64,000 nucleotides of DNA from Mucilaginibacter defluvii (GCF_039543225.1 NZ_BAABJI010000002.1:558001-622000); one strand, 5' to 3'. Shown: positions 24,018 through 34,795, counted from the first letter of the stretch. Notes: generated by a model not told the origin, from the sequence alone. Translations and numbers: made by a program.

Positions 24018-26768
24018 TTAAAATTCAAACAATAATGTACCGCTTATAGCTTCGCCGGTAAGTTTGTTTTTTTGACTCTGTGGGCCCAGATCCTTAGCAT
24101 CCTGAAACTTTGTACCAACGGCGCTTATGCCCTGCAAAAAACTGATATCACCGGCGGGCATCGGCGGTTCTACCCTGTCAAGCGTAGCATTAGCCCTATC
24201 CTGTTTATACAATTGCACAAAGATATTTTTGTCATCACTGTATACGGTAAACGGCGCTTCGTTATTTTCGATGGTTATCCAGTTAACCTCCTGGTGATAT
24301 CCCTTAAATTCAGGGTAATCCCACTTTTCTCCGGTGATGCCGTTATTATATTTTTTATACCATACGCCAAACTGTTGACCGCGCAACCGGTTTTTCCAAA
24401 CCTTATATGGCCCGCGACCAAGCCACTTCGCCCCTGTAACTTTGCTCTCCGGGTAATTGAAGCTGATACCGTGAAAATCAACATCGCCACTTTGCCTGTA
24501 CGTGTATTGTAACTGTACGGGCTTGCCCCAGGCAAATACCCACCTTACGTGTAGCGAGGCATCACCGTCGTAATCCGCTTCAATTGTATGGCTGCCATCT
24601 TCCTGTTTATAGTTGAAATTTTTCAACCGTGTTTTCACACCGGCTAACGCCGGGCCTCCTGACAATGAGACCGTTGTATTCGGCTTAACAACTTTAATCA
24701 AATAACCGGTGCTTTTATTAAAGTAGTATTTTATACGATTAGCAGTTATTACAACTTCTTCAGCATTTTCTTTGCCCATAATTGGCATTTTCACCCACGG
24801 GATTTTTGCTTTTGCTATTTTGGCCGGCGCGGTGATAGGCCAGCTCCAGGTGAATACTTCTTTTTTGTTGACGTCGTACGCGGTTAAATATAGGGCATCA
24901 TTGTTAGCCCAACCCGCGGGTAATTTTAAGTTGAGGATACCTGTTGCCCCAGGCGCTAATGATAAAGGGGTCGGTTTTCCGGTTAGTGTTATTACGGAAG
25001 CTGTTGTTTTTACCGAAGCGCCCGGAAATTTAACAAGCTTCCATTTAAATGTGCAGGCCTGGAGATTGGTGAATGAATATCGATTTTCGATAGCTAACTT
25101 CCCGTCAAATTTTTCGTTAATAGGCTGCGGATCAATATAGATAGGCGACCATATTTCCTTTATTGTATAGTAACTGGCTTCTTTTTCGCGATGCGGGCCA
25201 ACTATACCATCCGGTGCATGGTTACCATCGGCATCATAAGCATTATTTTTATCAGTCCGAATAAGCGCTTCATCACCCAGCACCCATATAAAGCCGCCCG
25301 CATTAGCTTTATATCTTAACATGGCATTCCAAAAATCATCCAGGCCGGCGCCTGCACCACCATCATAAAGGCCATGCATAAATTCTGTGGGGAAAAATAC
25401 GCCACCATCTGCGTCTTTTAGTAACGTGTTTGCCACGTAGTTATAATCCGGATAGTGCTTGGTATTGGTGTTGTTAAATTTTTCCCAGGGATGCAGTACA
25501 GTTCTGTTTTGCGGATCATACAACCTGTAATCATTATCCAGGCCGCGGTTAAAACCACCTTCGTTGCCGTTGTCCCAAAACAGGATAGATGGATGATTAA
25601 CATCACGTACTACCAATTCCTTAACTAATTTACGGCCTACAATGTTATCATAGCTTGCCTGCCAGCCTGTTAATTCATCTAACACATATACGCCAACAGA
25701 ATCACATATATCTAAAAACTCCTGGTCGGGCGGGTAATGTGACATTCGTACCGCATTCATGTTCATTCCTTTAATAGCTTGTACATCTAACATGTGAACG
25801 CCGCGGCTAAGTGTGCGGCCACTTTCCGGCCAAAAACTGTGGCGATTAACACCTTTTAATACAATCCTTGCACCGTTCAGATACAGTCCATCATTTTTAC
25901 GTATTTCGATTGTACGGAACCCGAACTTTTGTTTAACCTGATGTAATACGGCACCGTTTTTACTTTTTATACTAATAACAGCCCGATACAAATTCGGATA
26001 CTCAGCACTCCATTTTAAGGGGTTAACAAATGTTGTGTTTAGCTGTTGAAATTCCCTATCGCTTTGCGCTATTGTTTTGAATGGCTTGCCAACTTTCTGC
26101 CCGTTTAATTTTTGAACCTGGCCTTCAATAGTTTCGCCGCCCTTTAGGTTAGCAGCGTAAACATCCATTGTGAATGTACCATCTGCAGCCGCATTAACGG
26201 CCAAACGGTCGATATATGTTTCGGGCGTTATCTCCAGATATACCGGACGAAAGATACCGCCGAAGATCCAAAAATCGCCGTTCTCAGCTTTATTTACGGA
26301 TTTATTGGCCGACTGCTTATCTACAGTAACTTCTAATAAATTTTGACCAGTTAATTTTAAAAGATCGGTAATATCATATTTAAACCTGTAAAATCCACCC
26401 TGATGGATATCACCGGCCTGCTTGCCGTTCACCATTACCCTGGTGTCTGTCATTGATCCTTCAAACACAATAAAAATATGTTTGCCTTTCCATCCGGGCT
26501 CGGTTGCGAAAGTAGTTTTATATTGACCCTGTTCTTTATACTTTACCTTATCGTGCCCGTAATTGTAATTGCCAAAACCATGCGTTTCCCATTGAGATGG
26601 TACAGGTATCTTAGTCCATTGGCCGCTTTTACGCCCTTCGGTACAATAAAAATCCCAAAGCACAGTGTGGTCTTTATCCGTACCCGACAAATATCTCTTT
26701 ATTGTTTGTTGTGAGAAAGCGCTTACAGAATAGAGCAGGAATAGGCAAAACAAGTAGGTCGGTTTCAT
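24018..26768 (-). CDS. Secreted GH2 glycoside hydrolase (beta-galactosidase-like)
   Basis: A 916-residue protein from ATG 26768 with a signal peptide (LFCLFLLYSVSAFSQ); a longer frame starts at 26798. Order: N-terminal sugar-binding domain (PSQWETHGFGNYNYG, DITDLLK), immunoglobulin-like domain, then the GH2 barrel with GLYLNGARIVLKGVNRHSFWP, SHYPPDQEFLDICDSVGVYVLDE and the acid/base Glu in DNGNEGG. The nucleophile is probably the Glu in PTEFMHG. A C-terminal beta-rich region follows. It probably releases terminal beta-galactosyl or related residues outside the cytoplasm. Monocistronic. Confidence 0.88.
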   Translation of the reverse strand: MKPTYLFCLFLLYSVSAFSQQTIKRYLSGTDKDHTVLWDFYCTEGRKSGQWTKIPVPSQWETHGFGNYNYGHDKVKYKEQGQYKTTFATEPGWKGKHIFIVFEGSMTDTRVMVNGKQAGDIHQGGFYRFKYDITDLLKLTGQNLLEVTVDKQSANKSVNKAENGDFWIFGGIFRPVYLEITPETYIDRLAVNAAADGTFTMDVYAANLKGGETIEGQVQKLNGQKVGKPFKTIAQSDREFQQLNTTFVNPLKWSAEYPNLYRAVISIKSKNGAVLHQVKQKFGFRTIEIRKNDGLYLNGARIVLKGVNRHSFWPESGRTLSRGVHMLDVQAIKGMNMNAVRMSHYPPDQEFLDICDSVGVYVLDELTGWQASYDNIVGRKLVKELVVRDVNHPSILFWDNGNEGGFNRGLDNDYRLYDPQNRTVLHPWEKFNNTNTKHYPDYNYVANTLLKDADGGVFFPTEFMHGLYDGGAGAGLDDFWNAMLRYKANAGGFIWVLGDEALIRTDKNNAYDADGNHAPDGIVGPHREKEASYYTIKEIWSPIYIDPQPINEKFDGKLAIENRYSFTNLQACTFKWKLVKFPGASVKTTASVITLTGKPTPLSLAPGATGILNLKLPAGWANNDALYLTAYDVNKKEVFTWSWPITAPAKIAKAKIPWVKMPIMGKENAEEVVITANRIKYYFNKSTGYLIKVVKPNTTVSLSGGPALAGVKTRLKNFNYKQEDGSHTIEADYDGDASLHVRWVFAWGKPVQLQYTYRQSGDVDFHGISFNYPESKVTGAKWLGRGPYKVWKNRLRGQQFGVWYKKYNNGITGEKWDYPEFKGYHQEVNWITIENNEAPFTVYSDDKNIFVQLYKQDRANATLDRVEPPMPAGDISFLQGISAVGTKFQDAKDLGPQSQKNKLTGEAISGTLLFEF

Positions 26769-26914
26769 TTTTTGGTTATTTGTTTTGAAACTAACCATTA
26801 CTATTGTTCAGTGCAAACCTAATCTACGGTAACGTTTGCGTAACTGTTGTAAAGAAACTGACTTTAGATTAATAGAGTATATCCTAAATGTTAGAAAAGT
26901 GCAGCTGTATCTGC

Positions 26915-28372
26915 TTACAAGCTTTGTGTTGTGACAGACCAATTTATAAGGATAAAATCTTGTTTAGGAGCGCTACAAACCGGGCAATCATAATCATTAA
27001 GCACGTTAAAATCAGTGCCGGCCGCAATACCTTTCAGCTCATCGCCGTAAGCATCATCATAAATACTTAAACAATGAACACATTGATACACCTGCTTAGT
27101 GTCAGGCAATGAGCCGTACGTATTATCGGCTTTGCCTGTGACTGCTATATCAGGTTCGTTATCGCTATAAAAATTATAATACAGCTGACACAGCTCTTCC
27201 AAACTTTTACTTAACCCGTTGCGTGGTACACGCTTTTTGTAGGTAACAAAATCTTTAGAGTTAGGGTTAAAATCACGGGTATACATTACATCCCAATCAG
27301 CGTCTCTTTTTTTAAGTATAATTGAACCGAACAACCCGCTGCGCGCCTGTGTTTTTATGGCAAAACATAAACGATAAGTTCGCAAGTCTGCTTCTTCAAA
27401 CTCACGCACTAATTGTTTTTTTAGTTCGAGCCCTTCGCGGCATTGGTCTTCTGTTTGCCAGTTGAGTTCATTGGCGGCATGGCGCACATTAAGCCGGTGC
27501 TTGTTAAGTAACCTGCCCCAGGCCGACTTATCGTTGTTATCTATATTTTTAATCAGTAGCGATTTCCATGGAGTGATATATAATTGCCCTATGCGTGTTT
27601 GCAGGCACAGTTGACAAACATCGGTCAAAAAATCTATAGAAAAATACTCGTTACGACGATAGATTCCCAACCATAGCTTGTTGCCATGCTTATTAAACCC
27701 TTCATAATACGGTAGTTGAAAATCTGGCAATATCAATTTATCGGTAACGGGTTGAGAGAAACCAACCCGTTCTTTAAGTAGTTCAAAAAAGCGAAGTTCA
27801 TTCACGTTAAGCTGCTCATAAAACTCGTCTTTATGGTGAAATATAAGCTGCTCTATTTTTTTACTTGCTTCGGGTATATCATCCGAATAAATTAATACCG
27901 GGCAACAGCATATTTGATTGGTTTTTGGAAAGCGTACATATAAGTACCAATAGTTACTTATTGCCGAAGAAATAAAATTAAGGTTGCCTGTAAAGAACGG
28001 CACAAAAGTTTGAGAACTATCTACCAGGTTTATTTTAACCTGTGGTTGGTGGGTAAACAGGTCGAATATATCTTTATAAACACCTTCGGTTAGCCAGCCT
28101 TCGGAGTTGAATATAGTATCAGCAACGTACGAGCTAACCATGTTAGGACGCTGATCAGCGTTCAATTCATAATTTATAGCAGCGGCAAGCATGCTGTACT
28201 CCAAATCTTCAAGCATGTTGCTGTTAATATTAAAGAACAATTGCTGCCTTGTACCGAAACACACCTCTGTAGCACCGGCGCGCTGTGCTATCAACAAAAT
28301 TTCGTATAGGTCGCCGGCGGATACTACCCCGCCGCATAGATTAACCTTGACCGTATGTTGTTGCGTTTCCAT
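26915..28372 (-). CDS. Nitrite/sulfite-reductase-like protein fused to C-terminal rubredoxin
   Basis: A 485-residue protein. Residues ~426-475 are a rubredoxin: YQCVHCLSIYDDAYGD, GIAAGTDFNVL, YDCPVCSAPKQDF, with the two CxxC iron knuckles. The N-terminal ~400 residues resemble ferredoxin-like halves of sirohaem nitrite/sulfite reductases (KVNLCGGVVSAGDLYEILLIAQ; LYITPWKSLLIKNI), but the usual four-Cys sirohaem/4Fe-4S motif is not seen. It is the last gene of the nitrate operon and probably carries electrons for it; inference. Confidence 0.78.
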   Translation of the reverse strand: METQQHTVKVNLCGGVVSAGDLYEILLIAQRAGATEVCFGTRQQLFFNINSNMLEDLEYSMLAAAINYELNADQRPNMVSSYVADTIFNSEGWLTEGVYKDIFDLFTHQPQVKINLVDSSQTFVPFFTGNLNFISSAISNYWYLYVRFPKTNQICCCPVLIYSDDIPEASKKIEQLIFHHKDEFYEQLNVNELRFFELLKERVGFSQPVTDKLILPDFQLPYYEGFNKHGNKLWLGIYRRNEYFSIDFLTDVCQLCLQTRIGQLYITPWKSLLIKNIDNNDKSAWGRLLNKHRLNVRHAANELNWQTEDQCREGLELKKQLVREFEEADLRTYRLCFAIKTQARSGLFGSIILKKRDADWDVMYTRDFNPNSKDFVTYKKRVPRNGLSKSLEELCQLYYNFYSDNEPDIAVTGKADNTYGSLPDTKQVYQCVHCLSIYDDAYGDELKGIAAGTDFNVLNDYDCPVCSAPKQDFILINWSVTTQSL

Positions 28373-28373
28373 A

Positions 28374-31300
28374 TTATGCTTGCAAAGCAGTATTTAAACT
28401 TTCCTCCAATAAACGTTTAACCTCCGGGCGGCATGAGCCACAACCGGTACCTGCTCCGGTAGCCGAGCATATATCTATAAGCGCTGTATATCCTTCGGCA
28501 ATTTTTTTGCGAATGTTATCTGCCCCAACATTGTTGCAGCTGCACACCAGCTTGCCTAATACCGGCTCTGCTTTATTGCCGCTGCGCAATAATTGCAAAC
28601 GCTTACCACTTAACTCTGTTTTATTAGCAATAAGCTCTCTAAACTCATTAAACTCACTTTTATCGCCAATCAATATCGTGCCTACCAACCTGTCATTATG
28701 AATAATGCATTTTTTATAGTAGCGCTTGGCTTTATCAATAAATACAATTTCTTCAAAAGTATCATCCGGGCATTCAGACAGGCCGATGCTGCACAGGTCA
28801 AACCCATGTATTTTGATGATATTCATAAACAGGCTGCCTTTATAGTAGCTGGCAATATCGCCGTTCATGTAGCGCGCAACCACTTCTGCCTGTTGCTCGG
28901 CGGCTGCGGTAATACCGTAAAGCGTTCCCTCAAACTCAGCTATTTCGCCGATAGCATAAATGTTGGGGTCGCTTGTTATAAGGCGTTCGTTTACTACTAC
29001 ACCCCGTTTGCAATCCAACCCGCAAGCTTTAGCGAGTTCGAGGTTAGGCGTGGTACCAATTGACAGTATCATGGCATCACAATCTATTTTACGTCCGCTT
29101 TTCAGGCCTACCCCAGTCAGTTTATTTCGCCCGTAAAAAAGCTGCACTTCGTCGTCATAATAAATGTCGCAACCCTGGTCAACCATTTCCTCGTGTAATA
29201 GCTGGCTGCCTAATTCATCCAACTGTCGGTTTAAAAAGCGCGATGTTCGTTGTAAAATGGTAATGTGAATGCCTATTTCACGTAGTGAGGCAGCCATTTC
29301 CAACCCTAACAGACCGCCGCCCACAATGAGCACGTGCCCGCCTTTGGGTACGTGCTTCCTAAAATTATCGGCATCAGTGCGGTTGCGCATGGTGAATATG
29401 CCGGGGAGCAATGGAACATTTTTAGGTACCGAAGCGCGGCTGCCTGTGGCCATTAACAGCACATCATAGGTGGTTTTACATCCTCTGGAATCAATTACAT
29501 ATTTTTCATTCCGGTTCACCTCTTCTACACTAATCCCACGTAGTAACTGTATGTTATAAGCCGGTTCTTCTGAGTCTTTCATTTTTACCAGTTGATCCCA
29601 ACTTTGCTCGCCGCTTATATAATCGGGCAACATTACACGGTTATAAAACGGGAAGTTCTCTTTACTAAAGATGGTAATCTCATCGTCCGGGTTTAGTTCG
29701 CGGTACGATTTTACAAAACCATATGATCCTGCCCCGGCACCTATTACCACAATATGCTGCTTGGGCTTGGTATATTTGGTTATGCTTACCGCACAAAATT
29801 TAAAGTCAGGCTCCTTTGATACAGGGTCAATAAGATCATTTGTAAGATTATTGGCACGGTTAAGATCGCTACCCAGTATTTTACCCCAGTGCATTGGTAA
29901 AAATATAACGCCCTGTTTTATCTCGGTAGAAATATGGACTTTAACCCGCACCTCCCCTCTGCGCGATTTAATGACAGCTATATCGCCGTCAGTCAAACCC
30001 AGCCCGTTTGCATCATTAGGATGTATTTCAACAAAAGCTTGCTTGTAATGCTGGTTAAGCTTGTTCACCTTTGCGGTTTTACTCATTGTATGCCACTGAT
30101 CTCGTATACGACCGGTGGTAAGCACAAAAGGGTAATTACTATCTGTATTTTCGCTGGTGAGTTCATCTGGTACTGCATGTATGCAGGCCTTTTGTGTTGG
30201 GGTGTAAAATTGCCGGTTGATAAACAGGCGACTACTGTCTTTTACGTATCGTTTCTTTTTATACGGCCATTGCACCGAACCATGCTCTTTAATGATATCA
30301 TAATTAAGCCCGCTGATATCTATGTTGGTTTTTGCCGTCAGGCGTACATGTTCGGCATAAATGTCGGCCGGTTTTTGGTAATCAAAACCGTTGAACCCCA
30401 TTTTGCGAGCAAAGCGACATATAATCTCCGCATCGGGCAAAGCTTCGCCGGGAGCGTCAACGGCTTTGTGCAGGTAACTTATGCGCCTTTCAGAATTGGT
30501 CATGGTACCCTCTTTTTCTGCCCAGGCCGCGGCAGGTAGTATCACATCAGCATATTGCAGAGTTTCGGGTTTGTTGCTGATGTCCTGCACGACAACGTAA
30601 TTCGCTTTTTTAAGGACCTCCTCAGCTAATCTCGCATTTGGCAAACTTGTAAGCGGATTGGTGCAGATGATCCATATGGCCTTAAGCCGACCGTCATGTA
30701 ACGCTTCAAACATTTCGGTAGCCGTTAATCCCGGTTTTGGGTTTATAGCATTTCCACCCCAAAACTTCTGTACCTCTTCACGATGCACAGGGTTATTCAA
30801 ATCCCGGTGTGCGGGCATCAGGTTTGATAAACCGCCAACCTCCCGGCCGCCCATTGCATTAGGCTGACCAGTGAGCGACAATGGCCCCGAACCTGGTTTG
30901 CCGATATGGCCTGTTATTAAGTTGAGATTTATAAGGCTAAGATTTTTATTTACGCCGATTGCACTCTGGTTAAGCCCCATCGTCCACATTGTAATAAAGC
31001 CCTTGGCTTCGCTGATGTAAAGTGCTGCCAAACGTATATCACTTTCTGTTACGCCGCAAATTTCAGCTGCTTCGGCAATAGTCCGTTTAAAAACAATTGC
31101 GCTGTACTGCTCAAAGCCTTCGGCATGGTTGGTTATAAAATCCAGGTCAATGTCGCCATTCTCTATCAGCACCCTGCCAATGGCATGGTTAAGCGTTACA
31201 TCTGTACCCGGATTTATCTGTAAATGCAGGTCGGCCAAGGCGCAGGTATCGGTAACCCGGGGGTCAACTACGATGATCTTTACATCAGGATTAGCCGCTT

Positions 31301-31907
31301 TGTGCGCCTCTACCCGTCGCCATAAAATTGGATGGCACCAGGCGGGGTTAGCGCCTGTAACATAAAACAGGTCGGCCAGTTCAATATCATCATAACAAAC
31401 GGGTACGCAATCCTCGCCCAATGCCATTTTATAACCTACTACAGCGCTGCTCATACACAAACGCGAGTTGGTATCAATATTATTACTGCCAATAAAACCC
31501 TTTATGAGTTTATTTATCACATAATATTCTTCGGTTAAACATTGTCCGGATGCATAAAACGCCACTGAGTCTGGTCCGTATTTATTGATGAACGTTTTAA
31601 ACACGGCGGCGGTGCGGTTAAGGGCGTCATCCCACGAAACACGCTGCAGCGGCATATTTTTATTGTACCGCATTTGCGGATAAAGCAAACGATCACTTTT
31701 GTCATTAACCGTATAGTGCAGGTTCATGCCCTTGCTGCAAAGCATGCCCTTATTAACCGGGTAATCCTTATTACCTTCAACGGTAATTGAGCCGTTCCGC
31801 TCTTTATTGATAAGTACGCCACAGCCAACCCCGCAGTAGCAGCAAGTGGATGTAACACGCGTATCTTTTTTATTTTTGGACGGCATAACAGCAATTTGAT
31901 TAGGCAA
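28374..31907 (-). CDS. Assimilatory nitrate reductase fused to FAD/[2Fe-2S] reductase
   Basis: A 1177-residue fusion. Residues ~20-700 are a molybdopterin nitrate reductase: CCYCGVGCGVLI binds 4Fe-4S, then NTNSRLCMSS and the C-terminal TGRIRDQWHTMSKT region. Residues ~714-1117 are a FAD/NAD(P)H-dependent reductase (HIVVIGAGAGSYG; LIVGGGLLGLE), and ~1118-1177 a BFD-type [2Fe-2S] domain (LVCSCNN, GTGCGSCRPE). This joins a NasA-like catalytic part to its own electron-input module. The start at ATG 31907 overlaps the transporter stop by 8 nt; ATG 31886 is an alternative. Confidence 0.9.
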   Translation of the reverse strand: MPNQIAVMPSKNKKDTRVTSTCCYCGVGCGVLINKERNGSITVEGNKDYPVNKGMLCSKGMNLHYTVNDKSDRLLYPQMRYNKNMPLQRVSWDDALNRTAAVFKTFINKYGPDSVAFYASGQCLTEEYYVINKLIKGFIGSNNIDTNSRLCMSSAVVGYKMALGEDCVPVCYDDIELADLFYVTGANPAWCHPILWRRVEAHKAANPDVKIIVVDPRVTDTCALADLHLQINPGTDVTLNHAIGRVLIENGDIDLDFITNHAEGFEQYSAIVFKRTIAEAAEICGVTESDIRLAALYISEAKGFITMWTMGLNQSAIGVNKNLSLINLNLITGHIGKPGSGPLSLTGQPNAMGGREVGGLSNLMPAHRDLNNPVHREEVQKFWGGNAINPKPGLTATEMFEALHDGRLKAIWIICTNPLTSLPNARLAEEVLKKANYVVVQDISNKPETLQYADVILPAAAWAEKEGTMTNSERRISYLHKAVDAPGEALPDAEIICRFARKMGFNGFDYQKPADIYAEHVRLTAKTNIDISGLNYDIIKEHGSVQWPYKKKRYVKDSSRLFINRQFYTPTQKACIHAVPDELTSENTDSNYPFVLTTGRIRDQWHTMSKTAKVNKLNQHYKQAFVEIHPNDANGLGLTDGDIAVIKSRRGEVRVKVHISTEIKQGVIFLPMHWGKILGSDLNRANNLTNDLIDPVSKEPDFKFCAVSITKYTKPKQHIVVIGAGAGSYGFVKSYRELNPDDEITIFSKENFPFYNRVMLPDYISGEQSWDQLVKMKDSEEPAYNIQLLRGISVEEVNRNEKYVIDSRGCKTTYDVLLMATGSRASVPKNVPLLPGIFTMRNRTDADNFRKHVPKGGHVLIVGGGLLGLEMAASLREIGIHITILQRTSRFLNRQLDELGSQLLHEEMVDQGCDIYYDDEVQLFYGRNKLTGVGLKSGRKIDCDAMILSIGTTPNLELAKACGLDCKRGVVVNERLITSDPNIYAIGEIAEFEGTLYGITAAAEQQAEVVARYMNGDIASYYKGSLFMNIIKIHGFDLCSIGLSECPDDTFEEIVFIDKAKRYYKKCIIHNDRLVGTILIGDKSEFNEFRELIANKTELSGKRLQLLRSGNKAEPVLGKLVCSCNNVGADNIRKKIAEGYTALIDICSATGAGTGCGSCRPEVKRLLEESLNTALQA

Positions 31908-33198
31908 CGGTACTGGTGAGCAATTGGCTATCGGTTTCAGGCTTTAATGCCGGTTGCTTTTGGAAGCGCGTGAGTAATACGATGACAGACGCAGCAATAA
32001 CCACATAACCTATGTAGGTAAAGGCCTGCACATAGGTAATACTTTCTGCTTTAAACAGCATACCAAAGAACATGCCGCCTAAATTACCGCCGGCACCCAC
32101 AATGCCACTTACCAAACCGACGTTTTTAGAGTTTATAAAAGGTACTATACCATAAGTGGCACCGTTGGACATCTTGAGAAATAGCGCAAACGTTAACATG
32201 GAGATTATGGCCAGCGTAAGTGAACCCGCCTGCGCAAATATGATAAGCCCTATACCTTCTAATAACAGCACTCCAGCCAGCAGTAATCCTTTGCCGCGCA
32301 AACCAAATCTGGCGCCTACCTTGTCGGACACGATGCCGCCCATGGCACGGGCAAAAATATTCATGAAACCGAACACGCCTGCCCAAAAACCTGCGCTGCT
32401 TTGCGGCAAGCCAAACGTATCAACAAAATGCAGTGAGGCTACATTGTCAAACGTTATCTCCATACCAAAACACATACCATAAGCAATGGTTAGCGCCCAT
32501 ATACGCCAGTCGGAAAGTACGCTCCAATCGGTTTTCGTATCCTTATTTTGCGTATAGCCAATTTCATCGTAGTTCCCGTTTGGGGTGTCCTTAGTGTATC
32601 TGTTATACAAAAATGCTACCGCAAGCATCATTACCCCGGGCAAAATCATTGCATAACGCCAGGCTTGCGCATCGGTATAACCAAAGCTTACAATTGCGGC
32701 AAAAATCAGTGGCATTACCATGTTGGTTATGCCACCACCCAAATTACCCCAGCCACCGGTAATGGCGTTCGCTGTACCTTTTATCTGCGGAGCAAACATC
32801 ATGGATGTATGGAACTGCGTAATTACAAAGGATGCGCCGATAACCCCTATTGCCAGCCTGAACAGTAAAAACGTGGTATAATCATTAGCCAGGCCAACCA
32901 GAAATACGGGTATGGAACCTACAAGCAGTAACCTTACAGCCGTTTTACGAGGCCCCCAGGTATCACATAATTTACCAATTATAAGGCGGGCTATAATAGT
33001 AGCCGTTACAGATGCGATGATGATGTTACCTACCTGGGCTTTACTAAGGCCCAATTCGGCACGAATGGTTGGCATTAGGGGTGCCAACCCGAACCATCCA
33101 AAAAAACAAACAAAGAACATGAGCCAGGTGATATGAAAAGTGCGCATTTGCACACCTTTTATCGAGAATATGTTGATCTTATTCAGTTGGTTTTTCAT
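31900..33198 (-). CDS. narK: Nitrate/nitrite MFS transporter (NarK type)
   Basis: A 432-residue major-facilitator protein with 12 predicted helices. NNP-family marks include RAELGLSKAQVGNI, the Arg and Gly-rich helix GIVGAGGNLGGMFFG and its counterpart GGWGNLGGGITNMVMP. It imports nitrate and/or exports nitrite. It lies in the nitrate operon and overlaps the reductase start, so expression is coupled. Confidence 0.88.
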   Translation of the reverse strand: MKNQLNKINIFSIKGVQMRTFHITWLMFFVCFFGWFGLAPLMPTIRAELGLSKAQVGNIIIASVTATIIARLIIGKLCDTWGPRKTAVRLLLVGSIPVFLVGLANDYTTFLLFRLAIGVIGASFVITQFHTSMMFAPQIKGTANAITGGWGNLGGGITNMVMPLIFAAIVSFGYTDAQAWRYAMILPGVMMLAVAFLYNRYTKDTPNGNYDEIGYTQNKDTKTDWSVLSDWRIWALTIAYGMCFGMEITFDNVASLHFVDTFGLPQSSAGFWAGVFGFMNIFARAMGGIVSDKVGARFGLRGKGLLLAGVLLLEGIGLIIFAQAGSLTLAIISMLTFALFLKMSNGATYGIVPFINSKNVGLVSGIVGAGGNLGGMFFGMLFKAESITYVQAFTYIGYVVIAASVIVLLTRFQKQPALKPETDSQLLTSTVA

Positions 33199-33253
33199 TT
33201 GTGATTGTTTTGATTTGTGGTGATAATTAAATTATATGCGAAAAGATGAATGG

Positions 33254-34795
33254 TTATTTATTTAAAAACTCCGGCTTTATGTTTAATTGCAAATAAGCCC
33301 ACATGGGTTGTAGTTCAGCAGTGCCGGGTGTAATACCCTTGGCATATTCCATACTGTGTGTTGCTGCCATATAGCTAAAGCCTAAATCGACCGCTGTGTA
33401 TTTATTAAATTTGTATCCGGCAGTAAAATCCAGCTCAGTACCAAGGTTTTTATTTACCGGTTGTCCTGTTGTATCTTTTTGATCAGCGCTCAATAAAAAA
33501 TAATGCCCGGCTAGCTCGGCGTAGAAATTCTTTCCGGGGGAGGTATAACGTACTTTGGCATACGGGTCACTCAAACCACCGGCAGGTGCACCGCTAACGG
33601 CATAAAAATAATCCATGTAACCCCAAAACTTGTGCGGTGTACCATACAAGGGATCGAACCGGCGATTGGTGGCTGACGACGAAAATGCATTATTGCCTGA
33701 AAGATAATCCCAGCCCAACGTATAATTTAGAGTTTCCGGCCGATAACTTATTGAAGCCGTGTACATCCATGCAGAGAGAGCAACGCCATCCCTGTCACGT
33801 CCGCCCTGGTAATAAACGCCGGCGGTACCAGCCCATTGATCTTTTAGTCTAAACACTGGTGCAGCCAGCAAACCGGTAGTTATGCGGGTGTGTGCACCAG
33901 GTTGATTAAAGCGTTTGCCATAAATGTAGCCCATATCTTCGCCGGCAACATTTTTTACAGAGTCGGTTATATATTTACCAAATTGATCGGCCAGGAAAAC
34001 ACCTGATATTTTGGTTTTACTGATTTTTTTGGCAACGTGAAAATATTGTAGTGATTTATAGTTTTGACTGGCTGCGTTGCTGTTGGGCGGATTAGCATAT
34101 ACCGGATTGCCGTTTTTAGCACTTACCCCTGCAGCATTAACCAATGGGATAAATCCCGCAGGTGTGTTGGCCAGATTTCCGCGGCTATCTTTAACCGTTG
34201 CTGGTACGTTGGCGGGTGTATAAAAAGTGCCGTTATAATTGATAGCATCACTATGCTGATTGAAAGCCAAACCCAGATCAGCCTGCCAACCCTTGTCCAG
34301 TAGCCTAAAAACCAGCGCATCGTGCCTCCGGCCCTGTTGCATCCAATCCAGATTACCCAACAACCTTTCATCATCATAAACCAATTCCTGCCGCCCTATT
34401 TTGATGGTGAGATAATCAACGATAGATGTTTTGAAAGAAGTATCGTTTTTGTTAGCGATTATTAGTTCGGCCCAAGCCTCATGCATACTAAGTTTATTGC
34501 CGTCGGCGGCAGAAATCGTTGAAGCATCCTGCCCCCAAAGCCTTACATCCTGCACGGATGTTTGAAATATGAGCTTATTCCATTTATAATTTAATGCAAG
34601 CCGCGTTCGTTGAGATATGAATGCCGCCGTTTTGTTGCCTTTGGTTTTCAGCGTACCGTAACCATCCCTTATTTCGGTGCGCGGCCTTAATTGCCCCGTG
34701 AATGTAAGCTGTGCTTTGGTATCAAATACCGAAAAGCAAAAATAAGCCGACAAAAAAAATGCAAAGACATGGCTGTTAAATGCAAATTTGTACAT
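33254..34795 (-). CDS. Outer-membrane porin, alginate-export type
   Basis: A 513-residue protein with a signal peptide (ending DTKAQ) and a beta-barrel body with many alternating aromatic strands (LTIKIGRQELVYDDERLLGNLDWMQQGRRHDALVF). This block is typical of the alginate-export-family porins of Bacteroidota. In this operon it is probably the outer-membrane route for nitrate or nitrite; inference. It sits between nirD and narK. Confidence 0.8.
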   Translation of the reverse strand: MYKFAFNSHVFAFFLSAYFCFSVFDTKAQLTFTGQLRPRTEIRDGYGTLKTKGNKTAAFISQRTRLALNYKWNKLIFQTSVQDVRLWGQDASTISAADGNKLSMHEAWAELIIANKNDTSFKTSIVDYLTIKIGRQELVYDDERLLGNLDWMQQGRRHDALVFRLLDKGWQADLGLAFNQHSDAINYNGTFYTPANVPATVKDSRGNLANTPAGFIPLVNAAGVSAKNGNPVYANPPNSNAASQNYKSLQYFHVAKKISKTKISGVFLADQFGKYITDSVKNVAGEDMGYIYGKRFNQPGAHTRITTGLLAAPVFRLKDQWAGTAGVYYQGGRDRDGVALSAWMYTASISYRPETLNYTLGWDYLSGNNAFSSSATNRRFDPLYGTPHKFWGYMDYFYAVSGAPAGGLSDPYAKVRYTSPGKNFYAELAGHYFLLSADQKDTTGQPVNKNLGTELDFTAGYKFNKYTAVDLGFSYMAATHSMEYAKGITPGTAELQPMWAYLQLNIKPEFLNK

